DNA from: Amoebophrya sp. A120
Taxonomy: Eukaryota; Sar; Dinophyceae; Syndiniales; Amoebophryaceae
Direction: 5' to 3'
DNA: 64,000 nt
Assembly: GCA_905178155.1 (NCBI GenBank)
Contig: CAJINV010000005.1
Span: 1,731,772-1,795,771, forward strand
Part shown: positions 1 to 10,676 of the stretch, one piece after another
Position numbering within the stretch: the stretch's first letter is position 1
How the letters are laid out: every line of letters starts with the position of its first letter
Notes under the pieces: generated by a model
Told to the model about the DNA's origin: nothing
The model's input: only the letters and a program-made list of their open reading frames with translations
Databases searched by the model: none
Position numbers and translations under genes: made by a program

Positions 1-3000
1 ACGGCGTACTCGGACTGCAGCGTGTGCATGCGCAGCCCGAGCGTGGCGGATTTGAATATGGAGGAGTCTCAAACGCTTTTATATTTTCAACTGCCAGTAC
101 ATGAATTTGTATGTAGAAATGCAAGAACAGCAACAGTGAAGGGGCGACCTTCTACTTGTTCAATAATGTTGCTTGCAAGAACTCTTGCACCACCAATTTG
201 GCACAACGACAGATGCTGTTCTTTAATAGCCCTTTGAGCATTTGTCATGCAATTTAGCTTGATCGTCTGGTAGCTTAGGCTTACGGAATAAATTTTGCAT
301 GACAAATATTAATATTTCGTGTAACAGTTGAGAATCGTATAAAAACTGATTTGAGAACGCCATATGGAAATCCGCGCACGACTTCCGCTATGAACTGCAA
401 AAGTATCGTACTAGTAGTAATTGCAATACAAATTAGCTCAGCATTACAAATGGAATTTGTCATGCTGTTTCGCCTTGGGGTGAAGATTTGTAATGCACGA
501 CTGCGATTGCTACGAGTACGATACTTTTGCACAGGATATCCGCATCTCCGACATGAGCACCACCGCGTGGTGGTTGTTCAGCCACGCGTAGACGAGGAGG
601 AAGGAGACCTATGAATGTGCACAACTCCCCGTCCCCCTCATTTGTATAGCATGAACGGCAATACAAGCATCAGCAAGAATGCCGGTTTTGCATGACAAAT
701 TTGCCAACGAGTGTAGTGCTATTTGGGCTAGTACCAGAACTTGTCATGCAAACAGTGCCACGAGGCAGATGGTGGATCGAAATCGATATGGATTGGGCAT
801 TTTGCATGACAAATGATGGGGAGGGGGAGTTGTGCGGTGTCATAAGACCAGCGCGTAGACGAACAGCCCGATGAGGGAGTTGAAGTAGAGTGCGAACCCC
901 GGGCCCGCGATGTTCTCCGAGTGGATCCGGGTCTTGAAAAAGCTGTAGTACGTGTTCGGGTTCTCCACCGGGCGCGGGATCAGCCGCCCGCGGTGCTGCA
1001 GCCCGGCGGCCTTGTGGTACTCGTAGTTCTCGTCCCCGGGCACCTTGCAGCAGCCGTAGAAGAGCAGTCCCACGAGGAAACAGAGGAGGATCATCACGAA
1101 GCTAATGACGACGCCGCTCGCATACGCATTGTACATGCAGTAGTTCAGGCCCGCGAGCAGCGTGTAGCCCTCCTGGCACTGCAGGCACGTCCGGGGGGCG
1201 ACCAGCAACTCTTCCCACGTCGTCGTGGTCCCGTCGTTGGTGTCGTCGGTCCGCCCCAGGTTGGAAATCGCCTCCGAAATCACGTTCTCGGTGAAAAAGG
1301 CGCCCAGAATTTTGCCGCTCGTCGTGTGCTGCATGCTGATGTGCCCGGCCGTGGCGTCGGTCGGGGTCCCGGCGGTGATGTTGCCCGCATACTTTTCGAT
1401 CAGGGCCATGTCCATCGGACACTCCAGGCACCCCCGGTCCTGGGGACAGGCCTCGCACTGCATCGTGATGTTGTTCCCGTACACCCGGGTCGGATTCCGG
1501 GCGCCCACGTGGCCCTGGTTGGTGCCGAAGGAGACCACCCCGCACTCCTCCTTGGCGACGCAGGAGAGCAGGCAGGAGAAGTAGTGGTCGATCTGCACGA
1601 AGGGGCACTCGGGGGGGCAGAACCCGGCCGCCGAGGCGCGGTTGATGGGGCTGGCGGCGTCGCAGTCCACCTGAAACAGCGTGCGGCAGGGCACGGGGTT
1701 CTTCCCCGAAACGTACCGCCCATCTACCACCTGGACGTACACGCTCTGCCCCAGGGCCTGCTTGTCGCGCCAGTCCTCGGGCTTCAGTTGTGGATCCCCA
1801 AACACCATGAAGTCCGTGGGCAGCCACCGCCGCCGGCTGCGGCCTTCTTCCTCAGCATCCGCGAAACTGTTGTAGTAGTGTCCTTGTCCCATGTGGTAGC
1901 GGTGGGCGAGCACGCCTTGCTCCGCGGCCTCGACGTCGGGAGAAGACGAGGAGGACCGACTACTTCCGGGGGCTCCAGAAAATTCAGCGGAACTCTGCAG
2001 AAGCTGCGGCATCTTGTTCATCTCTCTTGCTTTCAGTCGCTCTAGTGATAAACCTTGTTCACGACCGTCTGTAGTTTCATTGTTTGGAATTTTCTTATTT
2101 CCCAGTAGAGTTTCACCAGCTTTGTTCCCGTACGGTACTGCGAATGGCACCGTCACGTTGGTCGCTCCTTCGCCGGCCGGAATAATCTCGGATATTTCTA
2201 CCGATTGACTGCTGTGCATGTAGTCCAACAACGACCCGTCCTCCGCGTAGTCGTACTGCGCTTGGGAGTTCATCTCCGTCGCTATCAAAGGGAAAAATCC
2301 CCCCTCCCCATATCGAAACGAAGTTTCTGACGCTGGATCTGCGTACACAAATCAGGTCTGTCTTGCTGGAGAGGACTGCAGGCATATGCCAAGCCTGGGT
2401 CGCGAGGTTTTGACGTAGGGGACTAGCATGACAGATATCGGCTCTGTAAGCCCAACAGCATCACAAACCGCCGGCATAATGCGGCGGACTCTCGGGCTTT
2501 GCCTTCCCGCAAGACAGACAGGATTTGTGACCTCAAATCTGCATCACAAATTTTCAGACGAGTGCGTTTTTAATATGGGGAGGGGGGATTTTTCCTCTTA
2601 ATAATCGCCCGTGCCCGGTCCTTTTCCTGCAGGTCTTCCAGGGTCTTGGGGGGATTCTTGTCCACTGCGGTGGTCTCTATTACAGGGAAAAGTGCCCCCC
2701 ACCCCTAAATTGCAAAAATTTGTGATGCGAAGTTTCCAAATGAAAACTTTTTGTCATGCATGAAAGGAGTATGAATCTTTCTGATGCAGAAAGTAGGCGT
2801 GTATCACATCGCTTGCATGACAAGTGCCGCTCTTGCTGGGGTCTTTTGCAATGCAAATTTTTGCTATTCACGATTGAAAACCTGTGATGCAGATAGATGC
2901 AAGAGGGCGAATGTTTCATTTGGAAAGGTTTGCAATACAAATGCTCCCAAGTTCGGGGGTGGGGGCATTTTTCATTGTAATAGTCTCCGACACGTGCACT

Positions 3001-6000
3001 AACACCGACGGCGCGTTCGGAATCACTTCTGCCAGGGACTAGAGCTTTAACACCCGTTAGCATGAGAAGTGGTGAATTTGTAGTGAATTTTGCATGCCAA
3101 ATTGCAGTTGAGCCCGCCGGGACATTGTCCCTCTTGGCCCTGTTCTGGGAAGTAGAAGGCCCTGCACCGCGCAGCAGCCGCGGGCATTTGTGCAGTGGGC
3201 AGCCAGAGGACATGGCCCGGGCGCCGTTCTTTGGGCAGGTTTTTGCGCCTCCGGGTTCTCGCAGAAGAGCACTGCAGCAGCCGCGGCAAAGACGCCAGAA
3301 ATAAAGGCTGCGAAGCGCATACAACTAAGCAAGAAGGCAGGCAAGGACGAAAGGACCCGGCCGAGAGCTTTGACGCATTTTCCCGGCAGGCGCGTGAAAT
3401 CTTGCGGCATTTTCAGCAGAATACAGGCGGGCTTAGGGCAGCAGAGGACTACGCTTTTTCCCCCTTTGCGTTCCTTCTCATGGCCTATCTGTGCACTTTT
3501 TTGAGCACTTTTCTGCGCTAAAGTTTGCTTATCACGGTCGAAAATGGGCGCCCGGTGAATTTTGGGGTGAATTTTGAAAAGGGCGCCGGTGAATTTTGGC
3601 CTCCGGCTCCTTTTCAAAATTCGCTAGCGCGTGAGAAACTCCGGGTTTGGGGGCTTCAAAAAAGTGTCGCAAAAACAAAAAGCCTCAAAATTCACCAAGA
3701 GAATTCTTGACCTGAGAGCCACCTCGAAAAAGACTTGCTCCGGGGGCAAAAACACGCCTGGGGAGTTGTAAGCCGAGCACACCAGGCCAAGCAAGCTAGT
3801 GCCCGTAGCCGAGTCGTGCCTTCCTTTCCACCCGAGGCTACTCCCAGATATCCAATTCCAAGCCACAACCACAACTCGTGAGAGCGCACGTGTTGAACTA
3901 GTGCCCCTGTGTTCAGGCGTCGCCCTCCCTCCCGACCATTCCGGAGAGGAACTTCTGAGGCAGACGCGCAGATGAACAAGAGCCCCACGACCCACACTCT
4001 TTGGTTACATATGCACTACACAGTCCGGCGGGCCCCAGCAAGACCTACCACTACTTCTTTCGGTGCTGCAAGTGCCACCTGGCACCGAGCAGCCCTTCAC
4101 GCTGCGTGAGCTGCTTGGGCTCGTGCCCAGCCCTTTACGCAGCGCACTTCTCTTTTGAAGTGAATGCAAGTCATGCAATACAAATTCACTGCAAATTCAC
4201 CCTTCTGTATGCTAACGACCGTCCAAGGCATAAGCCACTAACACCGACGGCGCGTTCGGATTCACCGAGGCTCCTGCCTGTTGCTGTTGTAGTGTAGACA
4301 ACTGGCTGTCTGTTCCGATCAGATGAGCCCTGGAGCTGAAAATCAGCTGCGTAGAGTTTCTTGCTTCGCTAGAAGTTGTACTCTGTTCGGGGCCACTAAG
4401 CTCGCCATACTCACCTGGCGGCGCGGGCGGAACAAGTCCTCGCGCATCATAGGCCGCGCCACCCCGACCTGCTCGTCCTGTGGTTTCTTTTTTTCCAGAA
4501 GTAGAGGAGACAGAATTTGAAGATGTCCACGACCTTTCTTGCCAGTTCAATCTTCGCTTGTCCGCCTCTTCCATCAGTAGCGCGAAGTCGTGCAGAAAAA
4601 CAGTGGAATTCACTGGCTTCACTCTCATCAAATTCAATATTTGGCTGCTCTTACTGTTCTTGCTAGAAGCACCAGACAAAAAGGATGACACTTGGTCGAC
4701 GAAACCATCCCTGCTGGAATAAGGTATCGTTCCCGCGGACGGAAATGGTTGGTCCGTCCGCCCTGAGCGCTGGTCGTGCAGCCCCAACTGCAAAAAAGCC
4801 TCCTGCCTGTGGTCTGCACCATCGGCAGCTGCACCACCGCCAGGGGGAGTCGCAGAAGCATCTGCCGGAGGAATTTTTCTGGTCGTTGTAGTATCAACTT
4901 CAGTATCTTCACCACCTCCTCCGACCACCGGAGCCGAATTTAGCACCCCGGATTCCTCCTCGGCAGTTTTCCTCAATAGGGCTAGTGTGTTGAACGACTG
5001 CGGTTGTTTGTTCCCGGAACTTGCGGAGTCTGGGCTCCCGCTCGGTTTGGCGGAGCCATTTGATGCGTCCACTTCTGCGAGACCACCTGGCGCGAGTCGT
5101 TCATCTCCTTCGCCAGCTGTGCTCCGCGTCTCCTCGCTCACTCCAGAATTATGCAGTTGTCGTTCGAGCGGGGCCGGTTGTAGACCTCGAGGTGGCTCGA
5201 GATGTTGTGGACGTTGTCCCGGCGCGATCGCGAGCGTCTGTGGCCGAAGATCAGGAAGAGCAACATCATCCTCGTCTTCCACCCTCCAGCGCGGGGCTTG
5301 ATTATAATCCTCATGAGTAAAAATATCAACGTCCCCCACAGTCATGGGAGCCGACGAGGCACCGCCGCCTTCTTGTTGTTCTTCTGATGTGGACAGGGTA
5401 ATCGTGCCCATACCTAAGCCGTTGTTCAATACCAGCGTCTGGATTCTCGCTGCCAGCTCTTCGTCCGATAAAGAGTTCAACGACGTTGTTCCTCCAACAC
5501 CTGGCGCTTGTTGCTCTACCCCTGCTTGGTTCGCCTGGTCTAGCGTCACAGCCCCCCCGGCCACCAGCAAACTATCGTCGTGAGATGTGAGCAAGCCATT
5601 TCTACTAGTACCCAGAACACCAACTGAGGTTGCGGAAGATGATGTTGATGTTCCTCCGTCGGGGTGCACCAGGGCCCCGTTGTGCTTACCGCCGCGGAAT
5701 TCGTGGCTACTGAAATTCACAGCCGCTGTGCGTTCCGGCTGGCGGAGCCAAACCAACTTGTCGACCGCGGCGCTACGCACCTCGAACCGCCCGGGTTTGC
5801 TGTAGATCGGCGCGACCACGTGGCACTCCCGCGCCTCCTTGGTCACCTCGAGACCTCCGTGCAGCATTTCTTCGCCCTGGTTCCGTTGGAAATCTCTCAT
5901 TGCGAGACCATCACTCGTCCCATCCGTGTTTGTCGACGCGGCACCACTGGTGCTCTCCTTTTGTTCAACATCCTCACCGCCTCCACAACAGGCACTGCTC

Positions 6001-6701
6001 GTCGCATCCTCCGCTCTAATCCCCACAGGGTCCACAAAATCCGGCACGGAGGGGGTCACAGACTGACTTGATGCAAGCGGGGACCGCCAAGGTCCACGAC
6101 CACCTTCATGGGGTCCTCGGTCGGACAGCTTTTTCAGCTTGGAGCTGAAACCAGCGTGAAGATCATCTCCTGCGCTTGTTGCTGTTCTTGCGGTAGTACC
6201 CCTCGAGTTTTCTAGTCTCTGTAACCGCAAAGCACCGGCGCGCTGCTGGTGGTTCTCGCGGTGTACCCTTTGTTCTAGTAGAACCGCTGGCGCAGCTCTT
6301 TTTTCATCGCGTGCTGTTCTTCTTCCCCTGCTGTCGTGTTTTAGTACTTCCACTCCCTTATGCAGAAAGGACGAGGACTTCGACTTTTCATCTGCAGAGG
6401 CAGTACTAGATTCCCGTTCAACATCTGGTGCACTGGCCGGACGGCCGCTGCTGAACTTTTTGTTCCTCTTCTCGGTCTTGCTGTCTCCAACGACTTCTTC
6501 ATATGCTTTCTCTGAAGAATCGTCGAGCTTATCCAGCTCTTCGTCTTCCAATTCAGCAAACGTCTTCCGAGTAGGTCGGGACAAAAATAACGCGTCCACG
6601 TTCTTCGTGTAGTAGTAATCTTCTGCGAGTGTCAGAAAAAATACCAGCCGAACCGCGAGTGATCCAACACGTGGCAGCCGTGAGGAAGCTTTTGCCATCA
6701 T
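1..6701 (-). CDS. Cys-rich multi-domain membrane protein, 3' end beyond window
   Basis: I do not recognise the family. The start is the ATG pair at 6701. Residues ~14-28 (GSLAVRLVFFLTLA) look like a signal peptide or anchor. The first exon (6701 to ~4236, ~820 aa) is Ser/Thr/Gly/Glu-rich and low in complexity. After introns come a Cys-rich ectodomain-like stretch (about 1200-1700, several CxxC and CxxxC motifs) and a hydrophobic helix at ~1035-1115 (ISFVMILLCFLVGLLFY). A second hydrophobic segment (~840-905) continues across the element at 610-844 as SFLLVYAW. Six introner elements interrupt it: 57-364, 389-538, 610-844, 2283-2603, 2678-2982 and the ~1.24-kb one at 2997-4265. Removing each with one target duplication keeps frame, for example VSE-TTAVDK and RAR-ATEMN. 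The gene runs off the left edge. A surface receptor or adhesion role is only a guess. Confidence 0.7.
57..364. mobile_element. Introner element, family B
   Basis: 308 bp with family-B ends: the right end reads TTGAGAACGCCATA and the left end is its degenerate inverse. The flanking 5-mers TTGAA and TGGAA differ at one base. Removal joins codons as D-F-(K/Q)-S-A-T-L in the Cys-rich membrane protein. Confidence 0.75.
389..538. mobile_element. Introner element, family A
   Basis: 150 bp. Terminal inverted repeats contain TGCAAAAGTATCGTAC; outer ends are TATGAACTGC on the left and GCACAGGATA on the right. The target duplication TCCGC is exact. Removal gives in-frame S-E-M-R-K-S-C-A. Confidence 0.9.
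610..844. mobile_element. Introner element, family F
   Basis: 235 bp. Inverted repeats contain GCACAACTCCCC. The exact duplication AGACC flanks it. It splits a hydrophobic helix; removal gives in-frame Y-A-L-V-S-F-L-L-V-Y. Several internal CATGACAAAT motifs are present. Confidence 0.9.
2283..2603. mobile_element. Introner element, family D
   Basis: 321 bp. Inverted ends contain GGAAAAATCCCCCCTCCCC. Flanks GTCGC and ATCGC differ at one base. Removal joins R-A-R-A-T-E-M-N in frame. Confidence 0.88.
2678..2982. mobile_element. Introner element, family E
   Basis: 305 bp. Outer ends are TATTACAGGGAAAAGTGCCC and its inverse. The duplication GTCTC is exact. Closely similar in sequence to the element at 29236-29541. 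Removal yields V-S-E-T-T-A-V-D in frame. Confidence 0.92.
2997..4265. mobile_element. Large introner-like insertion (family G) with 30-bp direct repeats
   Basis: Direct repeats at 2997-3026 and 4236-4265 differ at one of 30 bases, giving a 1,239-bp period. Inside them are imperfect inverted repeats: GTTAGCATGAGAAGTGGTG from ~3055 is matched in inverse by GTTAGCATACAGAAGGGTG ending at ~4216. Both direct-repeat copies encode PNAPSVLV in the frame of the surrounding gene, so one copy fits the mature message. The interior (~3100-4150) is GC-rich and I see no transposase-like reading frame in it. Confidence 0.65.
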
Positions 6702-6719
6702 TTTCGTGACGAGAGAAGC

Positions 6720-7430
6720 TGAATAATACTTTAGACAGCCTAATTACCGTGGTTGGGAAATACAAAATTCAAAATCGGGTACGGGTAAGGGATGTTTTAA
6801 GCAAAACGGTAAAACTGTGAGCAGGATTTTCGCGTATCGCAACAGCTGTGTCTTTCACAAACCAAAACTTCCTTCAAATTAATCACACGAAAAACAACAA
6901 ATCCTCGTCCTGAATATGCACTGGACACATAGACTCATCAGACCTGCGTTGTTTGGTTGTAAAAGTCACTGGAATCTTAGGAAGGCGCTGATAAAGCAAT
7001 ACGTAATACCTACAAGGAGTTCATCATCTGGACGAGGACGACATCCAAACGAATGCAGATCCAGAAAAAACGTAAGCACGATGTGAATCAGGACGACGAT
7101 GACGAGCGAACGAGCAAAAACTTTTTTTCTGACCTTCAGACCACGATGCGGGTGAGATATTGGAGAACGATGACAAGGAAACTGAACCGCGACAAGGCTT
7201 ACCAATACCATGCACGTGAGGCACCACGATGTAATTAAAACAAAACATCATCAACAAAAAAAAACTATAGATTTAGATACATCAATAATTTGATTTGCAC
7301 GGCAAGGACGACAACTCTGCTCGGAGTTGTGTGGCAGCAGGCACAGATATCTTCCAGTGGAGTACTCACTCTATCACTCTAGTTGTTGCACAAAGAGCAA
7401 ATCAGCCGACATTTGAGAAACGAGAAACAG
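6720..7430. other. Intergenic, upstream of the Cys-rich membrane protein
   Basis: AT-richer DNA that should contain the promoter of the minus-strand gene starting at 6701. I recognise no promoter motif, RNA gene or convincing coding region. Confidence 0.5.
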
Positions 7431-7439
7431 GTTTGGACA

Positions 7440-7960
7440 TTTCACATGTCAGACTTCAGATCTGGAATCTCAAATCTGGAATCTCAGATCTGGGATCTCA
7501 GATCTGGAATCTCAAATCTGGAATCTCAGATCTAAAGTCTAGAGTCTCAGATCTGGGATCTCAGATCTGGGATCTCAGATCTGGGATCTCAAATCTGGAA
7601 TCTCAAATCTGGATTCTCAACTCTGGATTCTCAACTCTGGAGTCTCAAATCTGGAATCTCAGATCTGGGATCTCAGATCTGGGATCTCAGATCTGGAATC
7701 TCAGATCTGGAATCTCAAATCTGGAATCTCAGACCTGGAATCTCACATCTGGAATCTCAAATCTCAAATCGAAATCTGGAGTCTCGAGTCTCGAGATATT
7801 TCAGATTTGAGGTCTCAGATTTGAGACATTCAGATTTGGGATATTCAGACTCGAGAGATTCAGACTTGAGAGATTCAGGCTTAAGATGTTCAGACTCGAG
7901 GTAGTCAGATCCGGGATATTCAGATTTGGAAATTTGTTGAGACGCCAGCTCAGAGATTTC
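7440..7960. repeat. 14-bp then 15-bp tandem satellite
   Basis: About 25 imperfect copies of a 14-bp unit (TCTGGAATCTCAGA, with AAATCT/AGATCT variants) run to ~7800. They grade into a diverged 15-bp-like unit (TTCAGACTTGAGAGA) to ~7960. The plus-strand frame open through it is a by-product of the repeat and lacks normal protein composition. Confidence 0.9.
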
Positions 7961-8340
7961 AGATCTGGCGCCTCACGTCTCACTCTCAGACTTCAGCCAG
8001 ATTTGGGATTGGGGTTGCAGGCGTCAAGCCTCGCGGCTTCTTTCGGGCTCCAAAGATTTCACACCTCGGCACCGCGAGCCTACCCTCAAACCAACCGCCG
8101 GGCGAAGCGGATTGGCTGTGGGCCTCCCAAACCGCCGCGGCGGGTTCTGGGCCTTCGGACCTTCTTTCGCTCGCCTCGGGCTTTCGCGTCCGGCCTTCGG
8201 GCCTTCTTTCGGGTTAGTTTTCGAGCGCCTGCGGAACTTCTTTCCGGCTTTCCGGGCTGATGCGTTTGGTTGGGCCTAAACTTTCAGCCATCGCGCCCTC
8301 AATCTTTCGCGCCCCAATCTTGCGGCCCCGAGACCCCAGG
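7960..8340. other. GC-rich spacer between repeat arrays
   Basis: No convincing coding region, RNA or introner element seen. Short GGCCTTCGG/CTTTCGGGC motifs recur. Confidence 0.4.
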
Positions 8341-9230
8341 GTCCCGGGCGCGCAAGTTAACGCCAGAAGAGCCCGAAAGCGGAAACCAAGCCCGAAAACG
8401 AAAGCCAAGCAGAGCAAGCCTGCCAAGCGACCTGGCCGCGAGAGCCAGCCCCGAAACCGGGACTCAAGTCCGAAAACGGAAACAAGGCCCGAGACCAACA
8501 GCCAAGCTAGTCCGGGGGCGACAGGAAACCAGGCAAGGAAGCGAGAGCCAGGCGGGCACGGAAGCGAAATCGAAAGCCAGGCCCGAAAGCGCCAGCCGCG
8601 CCCGAAAGCGAAGGCCAAGCCCGAAAGCGAAGGGATGGGAGGCCAAGCCCGAAGGCGGAAGCCAAGCCCGACAGCGAAACCAGGGACCAAACCAAGCAAG
8701 CCCCCCCGTCCGAACACGGAGGCCAAGTCTGTCAGAAAGCGAAGCAAGGCCAAGCCCCCCCGAATGCGGAAGGAAGCCAACAAGCCCGAAAGCGGAAGTC
8801 AAGCCCGAAAACGAAAGCCGGGCCCGCAAGCGAAGGCAGAGCCCGCACACGAAAGCCAAGCCCGGAAGCGGAGGCGAATCCCGAAAACGAAAGTCAGGGA
8901 GGCCCGAAAGCGAAGGCCCCGGCAAGTGAAGCCCGAAGGCGAAAGCCAGGCCCGGAAGTATAGGTCGGGCCCGAGAACGAAACCAAGCCCGGGGGCGAAG
9001 CGAACAAAGCCAAGGCCTAAAGCGAAAGCGGAACAAAGCCACGCCTGAAAGCGAAGGAGGGCCATAGCCAAGCGAGCCCGAAAGCAAGGAAGCTAGCGGA
9101 AACCCGGCCCGAAAGCAAAAGCTAGGAAAGCCCGGAGGCAAAAAGCCAAGCCCCCCGAAAACGAAAGCCAAACCCGAAAGCAAAATAAAAGCGAGGCCCC
9201 CCCCCGAAAGCGAAAACCAGGCCCGAGAGC
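8340..9230. repeat. GC-rich degenerate repeat array (CCCGAAAGCGAAAGCCAAG type)
   Basis: Roughly 18-24-bp units built from GCCCGAAAGCGGAAGCCAAG variants fill the interval. All long frames on both strands here are repeat-driven Arg/Lys/Pro or Gly/Phe/Arg strings, so I do not call a gene. Confidence 0.8.
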
Positions 9231-10150
9231 AGTGGGGGCGCCTTTTCCGCGGGGCTTCGCTTCGCCGGCGCGCGTGGCGTTCGATTGCGCGGGCGCGCGG
9301 GTGTGTGGCTGGCAGCGGCCGGCGTGGCATTCCGGAATGCGTGCGCCTCGCCGTCGCTTCCGGCCCGGTCGGCCCCTGCCAAAGCGGCCTGGCGGCCGCT
9401 CGGCAGTGTTCGCCCCCAAGGCCTTTGCCACCGCGGGGTCGCGAGGCCGGTCGGTGTACGCCGTGGCGGCGGGTCAGCATCTCCCCGTAATGCGCGCGCA
9501 ACTGCGGACGCCCCCCTTTCGCCACCGTCCTGGCCCTTCTGCCATTGATTACCCCTCCGCCCTTTGCCTGGATATGTGGCGGCAGCCGTCGAGGCTCCGC
9601 TCGCCCGGGCGCGCCCCCGGCGATCTATGTGGCGCTTTTCTTTGGCTAGTGCGGAACCTGCCTCCACGGCCCCCGAGCCTGCCGGGCGGGCAGGGGCTTC
9701 GGCGGCCGGACTTTCGGAAGCGCCCGCCGTCTTGGCTTCCACGCTTCCGTCGCTCCGGTCTTTTTCGCATCATGGGGCGTTCGCCGAGGGGGCGCGCGAG
9801 CGTGCATCTGCTGGCCATTGCCGTGATGCTACGGGCGCCCTCCCCACTGTCCTGCACCTTCTGCCGCTGCCCCCCCGCTCTTTGTCTGGATGCGTGGGCG
9901 ACGCGGAGGCCGCTGGCGTGGCGTGGCGGGGTGCGTCTTCTACGGTCTCTATGGTGTTTTTGGCCGGCTCGACCCTCGTGTCTGTGGCCTTCTCAGCCTG
10001 CCGGACTGGCACCAGAACGGCTTGACTATCGTTATTGATAGTTCTATTTCCCTCGCGCGTTTCTCTGTTTCTCGTTTCTCAAAGATCGGTGGCGACAGGA
10101 CTTGCGCTACTTGTATCTATAAATACTTCAACGAAGTAGAGTGACGATCT
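9230..10150. other. GC-rich intergenic DNA
   Basis: Very GC-rich, with long frames open on both strands, as expected from composition alone. Two segments near 9550 and 9870 share a CCGCCCTTTGCCTGGAT-like motif, suggesting an old internal duplication. No gene called. Confidence 0.4.
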
Positions 10151-10676
10151 TCATTTCTAGCATGTACTTCTACTTCTAAGTGGCATGCGAGCAGCTTTCC
10201 CGAACAAAGCTACATCACAACACGACATTTAGTACGACGCATCAACATCCTGAAGAAGTTGTGATCATCCTCATAGTGCTTCATCTGCACGTGCAGCAGT
10301 AGCTAGCGCGCTCAGGTCAGAAAAATAAATCAAGCGGAGTGTCCAAAGAACGAAGTTCGTTAAGAACGAAGTTCTTTTTTCAGGGTGACACTACATAGGT
10401 AGTACATGATTTTCTTCGCGTACACTGCAGCGTACATCTTTATTTGAGCCGATTGTCATTCTTGGGGAGATCTTCGATGAAAGAATTGCAGCACATACAC
10501 CCAAGCCTCGACAAGATTGTTCATCATCTCGATCTCCGAGGGCTGTCTTCTGTCGCCATTTTCCGTCGGAAAAGCAAAAGCTGTAGAAGATCACATAGAA
10601 GTACACTACACAACTGATCCACGACGTAATATCGTGGCAACGAATGTGATCGCTTGTTCCTCAACTTTTACTCGTC
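10150..10676. other. Intergenic, 3' of the minus-strand hypothetical gene
   Basis: No supported coding region. It includes a small hairpin near 10350-10375 made from AACGAAGTTC repeated in direct and near-inverted form. Confidence 0.4.

Noticed and set aside
921-2045. Long plus-strand frame opposite the Cys-rich protein
   Set aside because: Antisense by-product of a GC-rich coding exon; composition is Arg/Gly/Val-rich with no domain, while the minus strand has a signal-like start, Cys motifs and transmembrane helices.
3060-4200. Coding region for a transposase inside the 1.2-kb insertion
   Set aside because: Only short, mutually overlapping frames with no conserved motif; the insertion looks non-autonomous.
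7440-7960. CRISPR array
   Set aside because: Continuous short tandem repeats without unique spacers, in eukaryotic DNA.
8260-9525. Long frames on both strands in the CCCGAAAGCG array
   Set aside because: Translated repeat; both strands are equally open and products are simple Arg/Lys/Pro or Gly/Phe/Arg strings.
9232-10038. 268-codon plus-strand frame in GC-rich DNA
   Set aside because: Several overlapping frames on both strands are open; no domain or codon bias sets one apart.
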